Notes: generated by a model not told the origin, from the sequence alone. Shown: positions 9,060 to 18,626, counted from the stretch's first letter. The stretch is 63,949 bases of DNA from an uncultured Gammaproteobacteria bacterium (GCA_947258875.1 CAMYKB010000009.1:1-63949), one strand, 5' to 3'. Numbers and translations: made by a program.

Positions 9060-9632
9060 TTATTGCGCGCCTTGTGAGGCTTCCTGTGCGCGTTTAACGT
9101 AATCCTGATAAGCGGGGACTGCGACTGCAACCATAGCGACGATGTAGCCGACAAAAAGCAGTGCCGCGATGCTTGCCAGGATTTTGACAGCCAGTGAATT
9201 GGGTGGGGTTTGCAGGCCGTACTTATTGTCACCTTTTGTGCCTGGCACAAACAGCAGCACGAGGGCAAAGATAGCGTTTGCCAGGGGGACAAGAAATAAC
9301 AAAGACAACCAGCCGGTTGTGTTCATATCGTGTAGACGTTGCGAGCCCAACATGAACATATAGGTAAAGGCAATAATGTAGATCGGTAAAAGTATGACCC
9401 ACATCATCGTCATATTGGTTGTCTCACCCGTTTGGGTCATCATGGGTATCGCTATCGCCATGGCAATGCCGGCGACGAACATGAAGATAATGCCGAAAAT
9501 AAACGAGTAGGTGAAATATCTCAGCCTTCCCAGTCTTCCTTTGAATGAAAGGATTTTGATTTCTGAAAATTCCTCATTAAATACATCCGAAACGGCGCCG
9601 CCCGGCGTTTGATATGGATTGGTTTCCGACAT
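9060..9632 (-). CDS. DUF805 domain membrane protein
   Basis: The DUF805 core at about residues 28-140 has three or four membrane segments and the signature motifs KGRLGRLRYF and GSQRLHDMN...GWLSLL. A further membrane segment at about 150-172 is followed by VPAYQDYVKRAQ, which resembles the start of a type IV pilin-like helix. The family is of unknown function. The gene sits between rsxE and nth on the same strand, 58 bases before nth, where E. coli has no gene. It could be part of the operon or a later insertion. Confidence 0.8.
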   Translation of the reverse strand: MSETNPYQTPGGAVSDVFNEEFSEIKILSFKGRLGRLRYFTYSFIFGIIFMFVAGIAMAIAIPMMTQTGETTNMTMMWVILLPIYIIAFTYMFMLGSQRLHDMNTTGWLSLLFLVPLANAIFALVLLFVPGTKGDNKYGLQTPPNSLAVKILASIAALLFVGYIVAMVAVAVPAYQDYVKRAQEASQGAQ

Positions 9633-9693
9633 GTTAATCCCCCTGGATTGGTGTTGAACAGCGTTATGGAACTTCTCTTGAGGTCCCTGTAAG

Positions 9694-10383
9694 TTATGCG
9701 CTGGTTGGTAGCGTGTCTGTAGGTATGTTTATGGTTGCGGCGCGTTTTGTCAGTTGTTTATCAATTATGTTTTTAATCGCCAGCAGCATGCCCAGTCCGA
9801 TAAATGCGCCAGGCGGTAATATGGCAAGCAGGAATCCACGGTAGTCGTCGATTACCGTCAGGGTCATGTTGCGGGCGGCTTCACCGAACATCAGGTGTGC
9901 CTGTGAAAGTAAGGTGCCGGAACCCAGAAGCTCGCGCGTCGCCCCTAACAGCACCAGCACAAGCGTGAACCCTAATCCCATGGCAAGGCCGTCAATAAAG
10001 GCGCGGTCTACGGTGTTTTTGGAGGCAAAGGCCTCGGCACGGCCGATGATCGCGCAGTTGGTTACGATCAAGGGAATAAAAATGCCGAGAATATTATAGA
10101 GCTCATGAAAATAAGCGTTCATCGCCAGTTCGATCCCGGTGACGATGGATGCAATCACCAGCACGAACACAGGTATGCGCACCTCGGGCCGCACCCAGTT
10201 GCGTATCAGGGACACAGTAATATTTGAAACCACGAGCGTCAGTGTGGTGGCCAACCCCAGCCCCAGGCCGTTGATGACGGTTGCAGAGACTGCAAGCAGC
10301 GGGCACAGCCCGAGCAGTTGTACCAGCCCCGGGTTGTTGTGCCACAGTCCTTCAAGTGCGATTCCCGTATAACTATTTTTCAT
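9694..10383 (-). CDS. rsxE: Rnf/Rsx electron transport complex subunit E
   Basis: A membrane subunit of the Rnf complex, which couples ferredoxin:NAD+ electron flow to ion movement or, as Rsx, reduces SoxR. Six membrane segments and the motif [19 protein letters not shown] (about 27-45) identify it. The open frame extends upstream, but I place the start at 10383 (product [14 protein letters not shown]): this matches the family N-terminus and overlaps the last 11 bases of rsxG, a coupled arrangement. It is paralogous to rsxA in the same operon. Confidence 0.95.
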   Translation of the reverse strand: MKNSYTGIALEGLWHNNPGLVQLLGLCPLLAVSATVINGLGLGLATTLTLVVSNITVSLIRNWVRPEVRIPVFVLVIASIVTGIELAMNAYFHELYNILGIFIPLIVTNCAIIGRAEAFASKNTVDRAFIDGLAMGLGFTLVLVLLGATRELLGSGTLLSQAHLMFGEAARNMTLTVIDDYRGFLLAILPPGAFIGLGMLLAIKNIIDKQLTKRAATINIPTDTLPTSA

Positions 10384-11029
10384 TCTTCGTGCTGCTTTCA
10401 GTAGGGGGACTGGCCATGTCAAACAGTTCATCTTTATGATCGGAAAAGTATACCAGACTATTACGCACGGCTCTGACTACGGCACGTGGGCTGATGGTGG
10501 CGCCAGTAAACTGGTCAAACTCTCCGCCGTCACGCTTGACGCTCCAGCGCTCGAGAACAGGGTTCTCGAGCGAACGACCTGCAAAGCCCAGTATCCAGTC
10601 ACTGCGTCTGCTTTCTATTGGGTCACCCAGGCCGGGTGTTTCCCGGTGACTGACAACACGTACTCCGGCGAGCGTGGCATCATAATGTATACCCACCAGT
10701 AACCTGATGGGGCCGTTATAGCCATCCGGGGCTGTCACCGTCAACACAGCCGCAATCGGCGCTTCTTTGTGACGCGCACGGTACACCGTTACCGGTAAGT
10801 TGCCGTTGAGCAGAGTCGAGTCGAACTGGATGCTGTCCTGCAGGATGTCGTTGTCATAGGCGTCATCTGGAATGATTTCGTGCAGGCTGCGCAACAGCGC
10901 CTCTTCCTGGTTGGCAATGATGCGCATGCGTGTGTTTTCGTGCACATAGGCAACGATACCGGTACCCAGTATCGCAAAACTGCCGAGCAAAATTGCTGAA
11001 CCGATGATCTGGCGTTTATTAATCGCCAT
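10373..11029 (-). CDS. rsxG: Rnf/Rsx electron transport complex subunit G (flavoprotein)
   Basis: This periplasmic-facing subunit carries covalently bound FMN. A single N-terminal membrane anchor lies at residues 10-30. The flavinylation motif TGAT is at 175-178, with T178 the expected phosphoester-linked residue. TPGLGDPIE at 131-139 is also conserved. It overlaps rsxD and rsxE by 11 bases each, which argues for translational coupling of D, G and E. The C-terminal 15 residues are polar and variable. Confidence 0.96.
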   Translation of the reverse strand: MAINKRQIIGSAILLGSFAILGTGIVAYVHENTRMRIIANQEEALLRSLHEIIPDDAYDNDILQDSIQFDSTLLNGNLPVTVYRARHKEAPIAAVLTVTAPDGYNGPIRLLVGIHYDATLAGVRVVSHRETPGLGDPIESRRSDWILGFAGRSLENPVLERWSVKRDGGEFDQFTGATISPRAVVRAVRNSLVYFSDHKDELFDMASPPTESSTKNEK

Positions 11030-12059
11030 AGGATTTGTGCCCGAAGCTGCGTGGCTTAGTGAAATGGTCTATCGCTGGTACAGCCATATTCATGAGCAGC
11101 ACTGCAAAGGCCACGCCATCGGGATAGCCACCCCAGGTGCGGATAATGAACACCAGCAGGCCGATGCTTGCGCCATAGATGATGCGGCCAAACGGCGTGG
11201 TGCTCGCCGACACCGGGTCGGTGGCGATAAAGAATGCGCCCAGTATCGCGCCACCGCTGAAGATATGGAATGCCGGTAACGGGTGTGTGTCGGGGTCGGA
11301 TAGATACAGTACGCTGGCTATGATGAATAACGCGGTCAGCATTGACACCGGAATGCGCCAGTTGATCACGCGTTTGTACAGCAACCACAGCCCACCAAGT
11401 AAAAACCAGTTGCCAATCCATTCCCAGCCCTTGCCGCCAAAGTCACCCCACAACGGACTGGTGCGTATTTCATCTATGGTTTGGTTAAGCCCAAGTTGGG
11501 TGCGCATGCTGTCCAGTGGTGTAGCCGCAGTAATCGCGTCCCAACTGATACCGGCAGGGAGTTGCCCAGTGAAAACCGCGGTCAGGGTTTCAAGAAAGCC
11601 AAGTTGTGTTTCTGCCAGCATGCGTGGTGCTAACCAGGTGGTCATTTCCACCGGGAACGAAATGAGCAATACCACGTAACCGGCCATTGCCGGATTGAAC
11701 GGGTTGTAGCCAAGGCCGCCATAAAGATGTTTTGCTATGACAAGGCTGAAGGCAACACCGATGGTGATCAGCCACCAGGGTGCCAGCGGTGGTAGTGCCA
11801 GTACCAGTAACCAGGCAGTAACAACTGCGCTGAAATCACTCAGAAACAGAGCAATCGGGCGCTTTCGCAAATACAGCATGATGGCTTCTGTTACCAATGC
11901 CACAGTCACACCGATCACCAGATTTATCAGCACACCCCAACCGAAATACCAGATCATCGCCACTGTCCCGGGGACCAGGGCGTAGATCACCTGGCGCATC
12001 ACGCCAGCTACACTGGATGTGGGCGCAAGATGCGGTGAGGTAAGCGTATTAAAATGCAT
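11019..12059 (-). CDS. rsxD: Rnf/Rsx electron transport complex subunit D
   Basis: A membrane subunit with covalent FMN and about nine membrane segments. The open frame begins at 12131, but the family N-terminus starts with hydrophobic-Ser/Thr-Ser-Pro-His, so I take the ATG at 12059 (product MHFNTLTSPH), 25 bases after rsxC. GYNPFNPAMAGYV (117-129 in this numbering) is conserved. The expected flavin site reads TAAT at 177-180, followed by PLD, with T180 as the candidate acceptor. It therefore differs from the S/TGAT form seen in rsxG, though ATPLD itself is preserved. Confidence 0.95.
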   Translation of the reverse strand: MHFNTLTSPHLAPTSSVAGVMRQVIYALVPGTVAMIWYFGWGVLINLVIGVTVALVTEAIMLYLRKRPIALFLSDFSAVVTAWLLVLALPPLAPWWLITIGVAFSLVIAKHLYGGLGYNPFNPAMAGYVVLLISFPVEMTTWLAPRMLAETQLGFLETLTAVFTGQLPAGISWDAITAATPLDSMRTQLGLNQTIDEIRTSPLWGDFGGKGWEWIGNWFLLGGLWLLYKRVINWRIPVSMLTALFIIASVLYLSDPDTHPLPAFHIFSGGAILGAFFIATDPVSASTTPFGRIIYGASIGLLVFIIRTWGGYPDGVAFAVLLMNMAVPAIDHFTKPRSFGHKSYGD

Positions 12060-12084
12060 GTTGGTGTCATGAATCCCGTAGGGG

Positions 12085-13734
12085 CTATTTGGTTTGTTGT
12101 TTTTCCTGGCGGCGCTTTTCAACTGCTTCAATTTTGCGCCTCTGTGCCTCGGTCAGGTTATCAATATTTTTCGCCTGCACTTGTGTAGCGGCTTTTTTTG
12201 CACGCACGCGTTCCAGTGCGGCCTGGATTGCGGCTTTCCCGGTATCGCCGGAGGCGTCTTTGTTTTGTTTTAGCGCGGCCTTTTTTCTGGCGTGCTTTTC
12301 TGCACGTTCCTGCTTGATTCGTTCGAGCCGTTCAAGACGGAACTCATGGCGGCGGCGTGCAATATCGGAAGCCTGTTTGTCACGCTCTTGCGCCCATACC
12401 TCGGTCTTGGCGAAACGGTAATATTGCACGAGCGGGATGTTGCTTGGGCAAACATAGGCGCAACAACCACACTCGATACAGTCAAAGAGATTGTAATCCT
12501 GGGTCTTGTCGAGGTCTCTGGCCATCGAATGCCAGTAGAGTTCCTGCGGCAATAATCTTGCCGGGCACACGCGTGCGCATTCGCCGCAACGTATGCATGG
12601 CATTGCGGGCGCCGGTTTCGCAATTTCGTTTTTGGCAGCAGCGAGAATACAATTCGTGCTCTTGATGACGGGTACCTCATCGCTTTCCAATGCGAAACCC
12701 ATCATCGGGCCGCCCATGATGAGGCGCTCGACTGAATCTGTATAGCCACCACAAGCGGCGATTAATTCCGCCATGGGTGTGCCTAGTAATACCTCCAGAT
12801 TGCGCGGTTGTTTAACACCCCCACCGGTTACCGTCACGATGCGCGATAGCATAGGCTTGCCCTGCGCCACTGCCTGATATACTGCTTGTGCAGTCCCGAC
12901 GTTATGGCATAGCACGCCGATGTCCAACGGTAGGCCGTCACTTGGCACCTCATGCCCCGTCAGTACCTTGATTAACTGACGTTCTCCACCCGTGGGATAA
13001 ATCGTGGGAACACTGGTAATTCGGATGCCGTCCACTTCGTCGCCGCCCAGGGCGTTGCGAAGTGAGATGAGTGCGTCTGGCATGTCGGCTTCAACTGCAA
13101 TGATGCAGGTATTGGCTAGCGTTGCTTGGCGAATAATGCGCAAACCTTCAAGAATGTCATGCGCATGAGTTCGCATGAGCGTGTCATCACAACTGATATA
13201 AGGCTCACACTCCGCGCCATTTAGAATGAGTGTGTCGATCGGATGTTGTGGATTTAATTTAACAGCGGTGGGAAATGCGGCGCCCCCAAGGCCGACAATA
13301 CCGCAGGCGCGTGCGCGTTGGCGTATCGTTGCGCCATCGAGTTCATGGTAATCGGGCAGCGCTGCGGGCAGCTCATCCGTCCAGCGGTCGTCGCCGTCTG
13401 GTTCAATCACGATACACGGGGCGCGTTGCCCCGAAGGATGCGGTACCCGTTGTTCCGAAACCTCTATCACCGTACCGGAGGTCGAAGCATGGATGGGTGC
13501 GCACACATAATCCTTGGCTTCGGCGATGAGTTGCCCCTTGAGTACCTGGTCCCCGGGTTTAACCAAAACCTGCGTCGGTTCGCCGATGTGTTGCTGTAAA
13601 GGCAGTACGATCCGTGCGGGTAAAGGCGCGGGTAAAGGCGCGGGTAACAATGGTAACTGTGTGGAGAGTTCCTTGTGAGCGGGTAGATGCAAGCCGCCGT
13701 GGAAATGCCAGAGTTTGTGGGGGTGGAGCTCCAT
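12085..13734 (-). CDS. rsxC: Rnf/Rsx electron transport complex subunit C
   Basis: A peripheral subunit that takes NADH/FMN and two 4Fe-4S clusters. The nucleotide-binding loop GLGGAAFPTAVK is at 148-159. Cluster ligands are C380/C383/C386/C390 and C419/C422/C425/C429. The first part holds the RnfC barrel with FHGGLHLPAHK. A charged, Ala/Lys-rich coiled tail of about 110 residues follows the clusters, as in other gammaproteobacterial RsxC proteins. A small Ala-Pro-Leu repeat is present at residues 32-40. Unlike the usual tight order, 483 bases of repeats separate it from rsxB. Confidence 0.96.
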   Translation of the reverse strand: MELHPHKLWHFHGGLHLPAHKELSTQLPLLPAPLPAPLPARIVLPLQQHIGEPTQVLVKPGDQVLKGQLIAEAKDYVCAPIHASTSGTVIEVSEQRVPHPSGQRAPCIVIEPDGDDRWTDELPAALPDYHELDGATIRQRARACGIVGLGGAAFPTAVKLNPQHPIDTLILNGAECEPYISCDDTLMRTHAHDILEGLRIIRQATLANTCIIAVEADMPDALISLRNALGGDEVDGIRITSVPTIYPTGGERQLIKVLTGHEVPSDGLPLDIGVLCHNVGTAQAVYQAVAQGKPMLSRIVTVTGGGVKQPRNLEVLLGTPMAELIAACGGYTDSVERLIMGGPMMGFALESDEVPVIKSTNCILAAAKNEIAKPAPAMPCIRCGECARVCPARLLPQELYWHSMARDLDKTQDYNLFDCIECGCCAYVCPSNIPLVQYYRFAKTEVWAQERDKQASDIARRRHEFRLERLERIKQERAEKHARKKAALKQNKDASGDTGKAAIQAALERVRAKKAATQVQAKNIDNLTEAQRRKIEAVEKRRQEKQQTK

Positions 13735-13908
13735 GGGGGCTAAGTTTACCAGCTAACAGCTATAAGCATTATCGATATTTGAGGTATGGATTCATCGCAA
13801 AGACGCAAACGACTCCATGGATGGAGGAGGTAGGGTAACGCATGCCTGCATGGATGTAGGTATTAGGGTAACGCATGCCTACAGGGACGTAGGTATTAGG
13901 GTAACGCA

Positions 13909-13978
13909 GGAGCAGTTACCGAGGAGCAGTTACCGAGGAGCAGTTACCGAGGAGCAGTTACCGAGGAGCAGTTACCGA
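13909..13978. repeat. Tandem array, five perfect 14-bp units
   Basis: The unit GGAGCAGTTACCGA is repeated five times without a mismatch (starts at 13909, 13923, 13937, 13951 and 13965). The first copy completes the GGTAAC/GTTACC stem of the module before it. Single diverged copies occur at 62356 and, inverted, near 5522. There are no spacers, so this is not a CRISPR. Confidence 0.9.
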
Positions 13979-14023
13979 GGACACGAAGAAAGATAAAAAT
14001 ATAAGTGAATATCGGCTTTTCTC

Positions 14024-14047
14024 GTTCCCACGCTCCGGCGTGGGAAC
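14024..14047. repeat. GTTCCCACGC palindrome
   Basis: A perfect 10-base stem GTTCCCACGC/GCGTGGGAAC with loop TCCG. Related arms (TTCCCACG, GTGGGAAC) recur around 5511, 5588 and 14080-14100. Confidence 0.8.
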
Positions 14048-14217
14048 GTATACCGTTACCTCATATAGCCACGATATAGGTTCCCGCAGCGGACCGTGGG
14101 AACCAGGGGTGTTTTACTTATCGGCATTACCGGTTTGTGATTCTGTTGCACAAAGAGCACATCAGGGACATCGCGTAGACGATCTGAAAGTTCTTCCGTG
14201 GTGGTGTATACAACCTT

Positions 14218-14757
14218 TCAAAATTGCTGTTGTGGGTAAGGCCATTTCCAATCTTCGAGCTCTTCTTTGACCGGTACCATCTCGATGCAATCCACAGGGC
14301 AGGGCGGCAGGCACAGGTCGCAGCCGGTGCATTCGGATTCGATGACGGTGTGCATTTGCTTGGCGGCGCCCAGGATCGCATCGACAGGGCAGGCCTGGAT
14401 GCACAGGGTACAGCCGATACACAGGTTCTCATCGATAACAGCAACGCGTTTGTCCTTGTGTTCGCCGTGTTCTTCGTTGAGAGGTTTGGCTTCACGGCCA
14501 AGCAGGTCGGCGAGTGCCAGGATGGTGGTTTCGCCGCCGGGTGGGCACTGATTAATATCAGCTTCGCCGGCCGCGATGGCCTCGGCATAAGGGCGACAAC
14601 CGGGATAGGTGCATTGTCCGCACTGGGTCTGGGGGAGTATCGCATCGATCTGGTCGACCACTGGATTGCTTTCCACCTTGAAGCGAATCGCGGCATAACC
14701 CAGCAACAGGCCGAATACTGCCGCGAGGATGCTGATGGCGAGAATAGCAATGAGCAT
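14218..14757 (-). CDS. rsxB: Rnf/Rsx electron transport complex subunit B
   Basis: A ferredoxin-like subunit at the membrane surface. A single N-terminal anchor lies at residues 2-24. The first 4Fe-4S site uses C46, C49, C54 and C71. The 2x4Fe-4S ferredoxin domain uses C113/C116/C119/C123 and C143/C146/C149/C153. The start codon is 15 bases after the rsxA stop on the same strand. The next operon gene, rsxC, is delayed by 483 bases of repeats. At 179 residues it is close to E. coli RsxB. Confidence 0.97.
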   Translation of the reverse strand: MLIAILAISILAAVFGLLLGYAAIRFKVESNPVVDQIDAILPQTQCGQCTYPGCRPYAEAIAAGEADINQCPPGGETTILALADLLGREAKPLNEEHGEHKDKRVAVIDENLCIGCTLCIQACPVDAILGAAKQMHTVIESECTGCDLCLPPCPVDCIEMVPVKEELEDWKWPYPQQQF

Positions 14758-14772
14758 GTCGCGAGCGGTGTC

Positions 14773-15354
14773 TTATATCTTGATCATGCCGGCAAAGCCC
14801 ATGAAGGCCAGCGACATCAGTCCGGCAGTGACCAATGCGATGGCGTTACCTTTGAAGACTTCGGGTACATCAGCTACGGCCAGGCGTTCGCGCATGGCCG
14901 AGAATAATATTAGTACCATGGAGAAACCCACCGCAGCACCAAAACCATACAGCGCCGATTCCACGAAACTGTGTGATTCTTGTACATTAAGCAAGGCAAC
15001 TCCCAGCACCGCACAGTTGGTAGTGATCAGGGGCAGGAAAATACCCAGGACGTTATAGAGCAGCGGACTGGTCTTGTGTACCACCATTTCAGTGAACTGC
15101 ACTACCACGGCGATCACCAGGATAAAGGCGATTGTACGCAAGTATTCCAGTTCCAGAGGTGCCAGCAGGTATTCGTTGACGACATAACTGGTCACCGATG
15201 ACAGCGTCAGCACAAAGGTCGTCGCCAGCGCCATGCCGATGGCGGTTTCCAGCTTGCGGGATACGCCCATGAATGGGCACAGGCCCAGGAACTTCACTAA
15301 TACGAAGTTATTGACCAGTACCGTGCTAACGAGGATGAGGGCGTATTGGTTCAT
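14773..15354 (-). CDS. rsxA: Rnf/Rsx electron transport complex subunit A
   Basis: A six-segment membrane subunit, first gene of the operon. [18 protein letters not shown] (residues 24-41) and the half-membrane motif ITTNCAVLG at about 108-116 are the conserved cores that, with RsxE, form the pair holding the membrane iron-sulfur cluster. At 193 residues it equals E. coli RsxA. The promoter must lie in or next to the composite repeat upstream; I could not pick out a convincing one. Confidence 0.97.
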   Translation of the reverse strand: MNQYALILVSTVLVNNFVLVKFLGLCPFMGVSRKLETAIGMALATTFVLTLSSVTSYVVNEYLLAPLELEYLRTIAFILVIAVVVQFTEMVVHKTSPLLYNVLGIFLPLITTNCAVLGVALLNVQESHSFVESALYGFGAAVGFSMVLILFSAMRERLAVADVPEVFKGNAIALVTAGLMSLAFMGFAGMIKI

Positions 15355-15457
15355 GTATGAGTGGGTTTTTGCTGTGTGGGTATGATAGCAAGTTTGGGGT
15401 GGGGTTTGATGGTTTTGTCGTATTCATATGTATGATGGAACTGAAAAGTATTCGTCA

Positions 15458-15475
15458 TTCCCGCGAAGGCGGGAA
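15458..15475. repeat. TTCCCGC palindrome (dRS3-like)
   Basis: TTCCCGC-GAAG-GCGGGAA preceded by CGTCA. This short repeat is common between genes of many proteobacteria. A near-identical copy is at 56550-56569 and arm variants occur at 2985, 58250 and 62311. Confidence 0.7.
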
Positions 15476-15509
15476 CCTAGTTGATAAAGCGTTTTTGATT
15501 ACCAATTGT

Positions 15510-16201
15510 GTCGCTAACGCGACGATTGTTTTAGTCGGGGCCCGTCCCGACGGCCGAGGTACTTTCTTTGTCAACAGCGACAAAGAAAGTACCCAAAGAA
15601 AACGCCGCCCCGACAGGCGTGCTATTCCTGCGGTTCACGCGCCACATCCATGTGCCGCGCCCTAACGGGCAGCCCAAGGGCTGTGCAAATCGGCTTTCCT
15701 GCCGATTTGTCGCAGCTTTGGCTCCGAGGTTGTTCGACAGCACTTCCTTGTGCTGGCGAACAATGCGCGCGATCCCTCGCGCGCCCCTCCGGGCTCCCAG
15801 CCAAAGCTTTACGATGCTCGGGCTCGCTTGAAAGGGGATTTAAAACCCACGCATTGAGTTTCGGGGTTTTGATTAAACGAACTTTCAGTCTGAAATAGCG
15901 CTCCCGGGTTACGCTGCGCTTACCCAGGCTACAAAAGCGGTTTATTGTTTTGCACTTTGATTTTGATCTTCGTCCCGTTCGATGCAGCCGAGTATCGCAG
16001 CGAAAAATCGGGGGAAGTGCGCCCCCTGTTTGAGCTGAGCGCGGCTGGTCTTATGCTTAGCCCTGGGCTGAATATAAGACCCAGTCGTCGGGTGTCCTTT
16101 CTTTTGGGTAGTTTTCTTTGGGCAAGCAAAGAAAAGTACCATTCGCTCAGCCGCGTAGGCTGGTGCGAATACCCACATGAAATAATCATCGCGGTAGCGA
16201 T
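15510..16201. repeat. Composite inverted repeat element (two head-to-head copies)
   Basis: The left end opens with hairpin GTCGC-TAAC-GCGAC (15510-15523) and GATTGTTTTAGTCGGG. The right end reads, in reverse, ATCGC-TACC-GCGAT (16188-16201) and GATTATTTCATGTGGG, so the ends are inverted relatives. Each half then has an ACTTTCTTTG-type segment: a perfect 12-bp stem at 15561-15590 on the left and TTTTCTTTGGGCAAGCAAAG at 16109-16128 on the right. The left half also holds CACA-TCCA-TGTG (15643), CAAATCGGC-TTTCCT-GCCGATTTG (15686-15709) and a 14-bp stem with loop TTCCTT (15730-15763). The centre holds GGGTTACGCTGCGCTTACCC (15906-15925), related to the repeat at 62715. Open frames inside it look spurious. 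Confidence 0.8.
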
Positions 16202-16217
16202 ACTTTAATATTAGAGG

Positions 16218-16364
16218 TTATCTAATGCAGAGATTTTGTTCGTAATCGAATCGACCACCTGAATCGAGGCATTTATCGATTTCGATATGCCTCTTGAACC
16301 AATTGCCAGCTACTAAACAGAGAGTAACGACGGCTAATGTGATTGCTAGTAGCTTTAATTTCAT
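16218..16364 (-). CDS. Small membrane protein, 48 residues, downstream of metG
   Basis: An ATG-started frame of 48 codons begins 14 bases after the metG stop on the same strand. Residues 4-21 form one hydrophobic segment (LLAITLAVVTLCLVAG). A short polar tail follows containing DKCLDSGGRFDYEQNLC, with two cysteines flanking a Gly-Gly-Arg turn. I know this Cys-Leu-Asp-x-Gly-Gly pattern from small exported or membrane proteins of other gammaproteobacteria, but no function. It is too short for standard gene calling, and the ribosome-binding site is weak. It probably shares the metG transcript. Confidence 0.5.
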   Translation of the reverse strand: MKLKLLAITLAVVTLCLVAGNWFKRHIEIDKCLDSGGRFDYEQNLCIR

Positions 16365-16378
16365 GATGAATGCGAAAA

Positions 16379-18406
16379 CTACTTCACCCTCATCCCCGGC
16401 TTTGCCCCTTCATCCGGATTAAGAATAAAAATATCCTTACCACCGGGCCCGGCGGCAAGCACCATGCCTTCGGATAAACCGAAGCGCATTTTTCGTGGCG
16501 CGAGGTTGGCGACCATCACGGTGAGGCGGCCTTCGAGGTCTTCGGGGGCGTAAGCGGCCTTGATGCCGGCGAAGACGTTGCGGGTTTCGCCGCCAAGATC
16601 AAGCGTAAGTCGCAATAGCTTGTCGGCGCCTTCGACGTGTTGTGCCTTGACGATCTGTACCACACGCAGATCGAGTTTGGCGAAGTCGTCGTAGTTGATT
16701 TCCGCGCTGATGGGGTCGTCCGCCAGAGGACCAGTGGATTTGGCCCCGGTGGCGGCGAGGTTTTCCTTGGAGTCTTCTATCATGGCATCGATGGCCTCTT
16801 GTTCAACACGCGTCATCAGCGGTTTGAATTTGTTGATGGTGTGGCTTGTGAGTGGTGAATGAATGCTCTGCCAGGTAAGGGGTTCGATATCTAAAAAGGT
16901 TTCAGCATTCTCTGCAAGTTTCGGTAGTACAGGTTTGAGGTAGGTGATTAAGACCTTAAACAGGTTGAGCCCCACGCTACAGATATCTTGTACATCTTGT
17001 TCGCGGCCGGCTTCCTTTGCGATCACCCAGGGCTTGTGTTCATCAATATACTGATTGGCGCGATCCGCCTGTGCCATGATTTCGCGCATCGCGTGGCTGT
17101 ATTCGCGCTGTTGGTATAACGCGGCGATGGATTCGCCCGCGGCGGCGATGTTGTCATACAACGCTTGTTCGGAAAGTTGGCCCGATAATTTGCCGCCGTG
17201 TTTTTTATTAATAAACCCGGCGCAACGACTGGCAATGTTTACCACTTTGCCTACCAGGTCGCTGTTCACACGCGCCATGAAATCTTCGAGATTCAAGTCG
17301 ATGTCATCCACGCCGGGACCGAGCTTGGCAGCGTAGTAGTAACGCAAGTACTCGGGATTAAGATGATCAAGGTAGGTGCGCGCCATAATGAAGGTGCCGC
17401 GCGACTTGGACATCTTCTGTCCGTCGACTGTCAGAAAACCATGACAGTATACTGCCGTCGGTGTGCGAAAACCGGCGCCTTGTAACATGGCAGGCCAGAA
17501 TAGGGTGTGGAAGTAGGCGATATCCTTGCCGATGAAGTGATGCAGCTCGGCAGCAGAATCCTGTGTCCAGTAGTCATCGAAATTTATATTGTGTTTGTCG
17601 CAATAATTCTGGAAGCTGGCCATGTAGCCGATGGGTGCATCCAGCCACACGTAGAAGTATTTGCCCGGCGCATCAGGAATTTCGAAACCAAAATAGGGTG
17701 CGTCGCGTGAGATGTCCCAATCCTGCAGTCCGGCCTCGAACCACTCATTGAGTTTGTTGCTGATCTCCGGTTGCGTGTGGTCGCCACGTGTCCATTGGTG
17801 CAGCATGTCCTCGAAGTCACCGAGCTTGAAGAAATAGTGTTCCGATTCTTTAGTCACCGGTGTTGCGCCTGACACCGCAGACACTGGGTTTTTGAGCTCG
17901 GTTGCTGAGTAAGTAGCGCCACAGTTCTCGCAGGAATCGCCGTACTGGTCAGTCGTGCCGCAGCGCGGGCAGTCGCCCTTGATAAAACGGTCTGGCAGGA
18001 ACATGCCGGCCTCGGGGTCGTAGGCCTGCTTGATGCTGCGTCGGGAGATATGGCCGGCCTCGTTGAGGCGGCGGTAGATCAACTCCGAGTAGTGGCGGTT
18101 CTCTTCGGAATGCGTCGAATGATAGTTGTCGTAGTTGATCAGGAAGTCGTTAAAGTCGGCCTGATGAGAGTCACTCATGCGGCCGATCAGCTCTTCCGGG
18201 GTGATATCCTGTTCACGGGCCTTGAGCATGATGGGTGTGCCGTGGGCATCATCGGCACACACGGCGATGCAGTCATGGCCACGTAAGCGCTGGAACCGTG
18301 CCCAGATGTCGGTCTGGATGTGTTCGACCATATGTCCCAGATGGATTGGGCCATTGGCATAGGGCAGGGCACTGGTGACCAGGATTTTGCGTTTCGTTTC
18401 GCTCAT
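16379..18406 (-). CDS. metG: Methionyl-tRNA synthetase
   Basis: This charges tRNA-Met and initiator tRNA. The start at 18406 (product [19 protein letters not shown]) is chosen because the upstream extension lacks family similarity. Class I motifs are HLGH at residues 22-25 and KMSKS at 331-335. The zinc knuckle has C146, C149, C159 and C162. A C-terminal EMAP/Trbp111-type tRNA-binding domain starts near 575 ([11 protein letters not shown]). At 675 residues it matches the long dimeric form of E. coli. It is divergent from apbC, a pairing common in gammaproteobacteria. Confidence 0.97.
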   Translation of the reverse strand: MSETKRKILVTSALPYANGPIHLGHMVEHIQTDIWARFQRLRGHDCIAVCADDAHGTPIMLKAREQDITPEELIGRMSDSHQADFNDFLINYDNYHSTHSEENRHYSELIYRRLNEAGHISRRSIKQAYDPEAGMFLPDRFIKGDCPRCGTTDQYGDSCENCGATYSATELKNPVSAVSGATPVTKESEHYFFKLGDFEDMLHQWTRGDHTQPEISNKLNEWFEAGLQDWDISRDAPYFGFEIPDAPGKYFYVWLDAPIGYMASFQNYCDKHNINFDDYWTQDSAAELHHFIGKDIAYFHTLFWPAMLQGAGFRTPTAVYCHGFLTVDGQKMSKSRGTFIMARTYLDHLNPEYLRYYYAAKLGPGVDDIDLNLEDFMARVNSDLVGKVVNIASRCAGFINKKHGGKLSGQLSEQALYDNIAAAGESIAALYQQREYSHAMREIMAQADRANQYIDEHKPWVIAKEAGREQDVQDICSVGLNLFKVLITYLKPVLPKLAENAETFLDIEPLTWQSIHSPLTSHTINKFKPLMTRVEQEAIDAMIEDSKENLAATGAKSTGPLADDPISAEINYDDFAKLDLRVVQIVKAQHVEGADKLLRLTLDLGGETRNVFAGIKAAYAPEDLEGRLTVMVANLAPRKMRFGLSEGMVLAAGPGGKDIFILNPDEGAKPGMRVK

Positions 18407-18626
18407 GATGCTTGTATTGTGGGGCAAGGCCAAAAAGCCGTCTACCTTACCAGTTCGGGGCTGTCCGGGCCAAGAACCCACAGCTTCCAGGTATTGCCCG
18501 CAATCTCTACAAGAGGCCCTTCATACTGTAACGTTTCTGTGTCCCTCGGCATGATATATAATGGCCGGCTTGTGCTCGGGCGCCTGCTAGAGCGTCCCAG
18601 AATCGGTAGAGTGAGGAGATTAAGAG

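Larger units (their letters stand above)
13735..14217. repeat. Repeat cluster inserted between rsxC and rsxB
   Basis: No gene is present. From left to right the gap holds a CTCCA-TGGA-TGGAG hairpin (13813-13826), CCTGCA-TGGA-TGTAGG (13845-13860), CCTAC-AGGGAC-GTAGG (13878-13893), GGTAAC/GTTACC (13900-13920), five 14-base tandem units, and the GTTCCCACGC hairpin at 14024. The linker TATTAGGGTAACGCA follows each of the second and third hairpins. The stretch 14050-14200 shows nothing recognisable. Confidence 0.8.

Noticed and set aside
13900-13920. Integron attC site suggested by GTAAC/GTTACC
   Set aside because: The arms are only six bases, the RYYYAAC/GTTRRRY core is not complete and no integrase gene is near.
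13909-13978. Possible CRISPR array
   Set aside because: The 14-base units are directly adjacent without spacers, and no cas gene is present.
15357-16208. Several short open frames on both strands (for example 15357-15665, 15929-16189)
   Set aside because: They lie wholly inside the composite repeat, follow its hairpins and show no family features.
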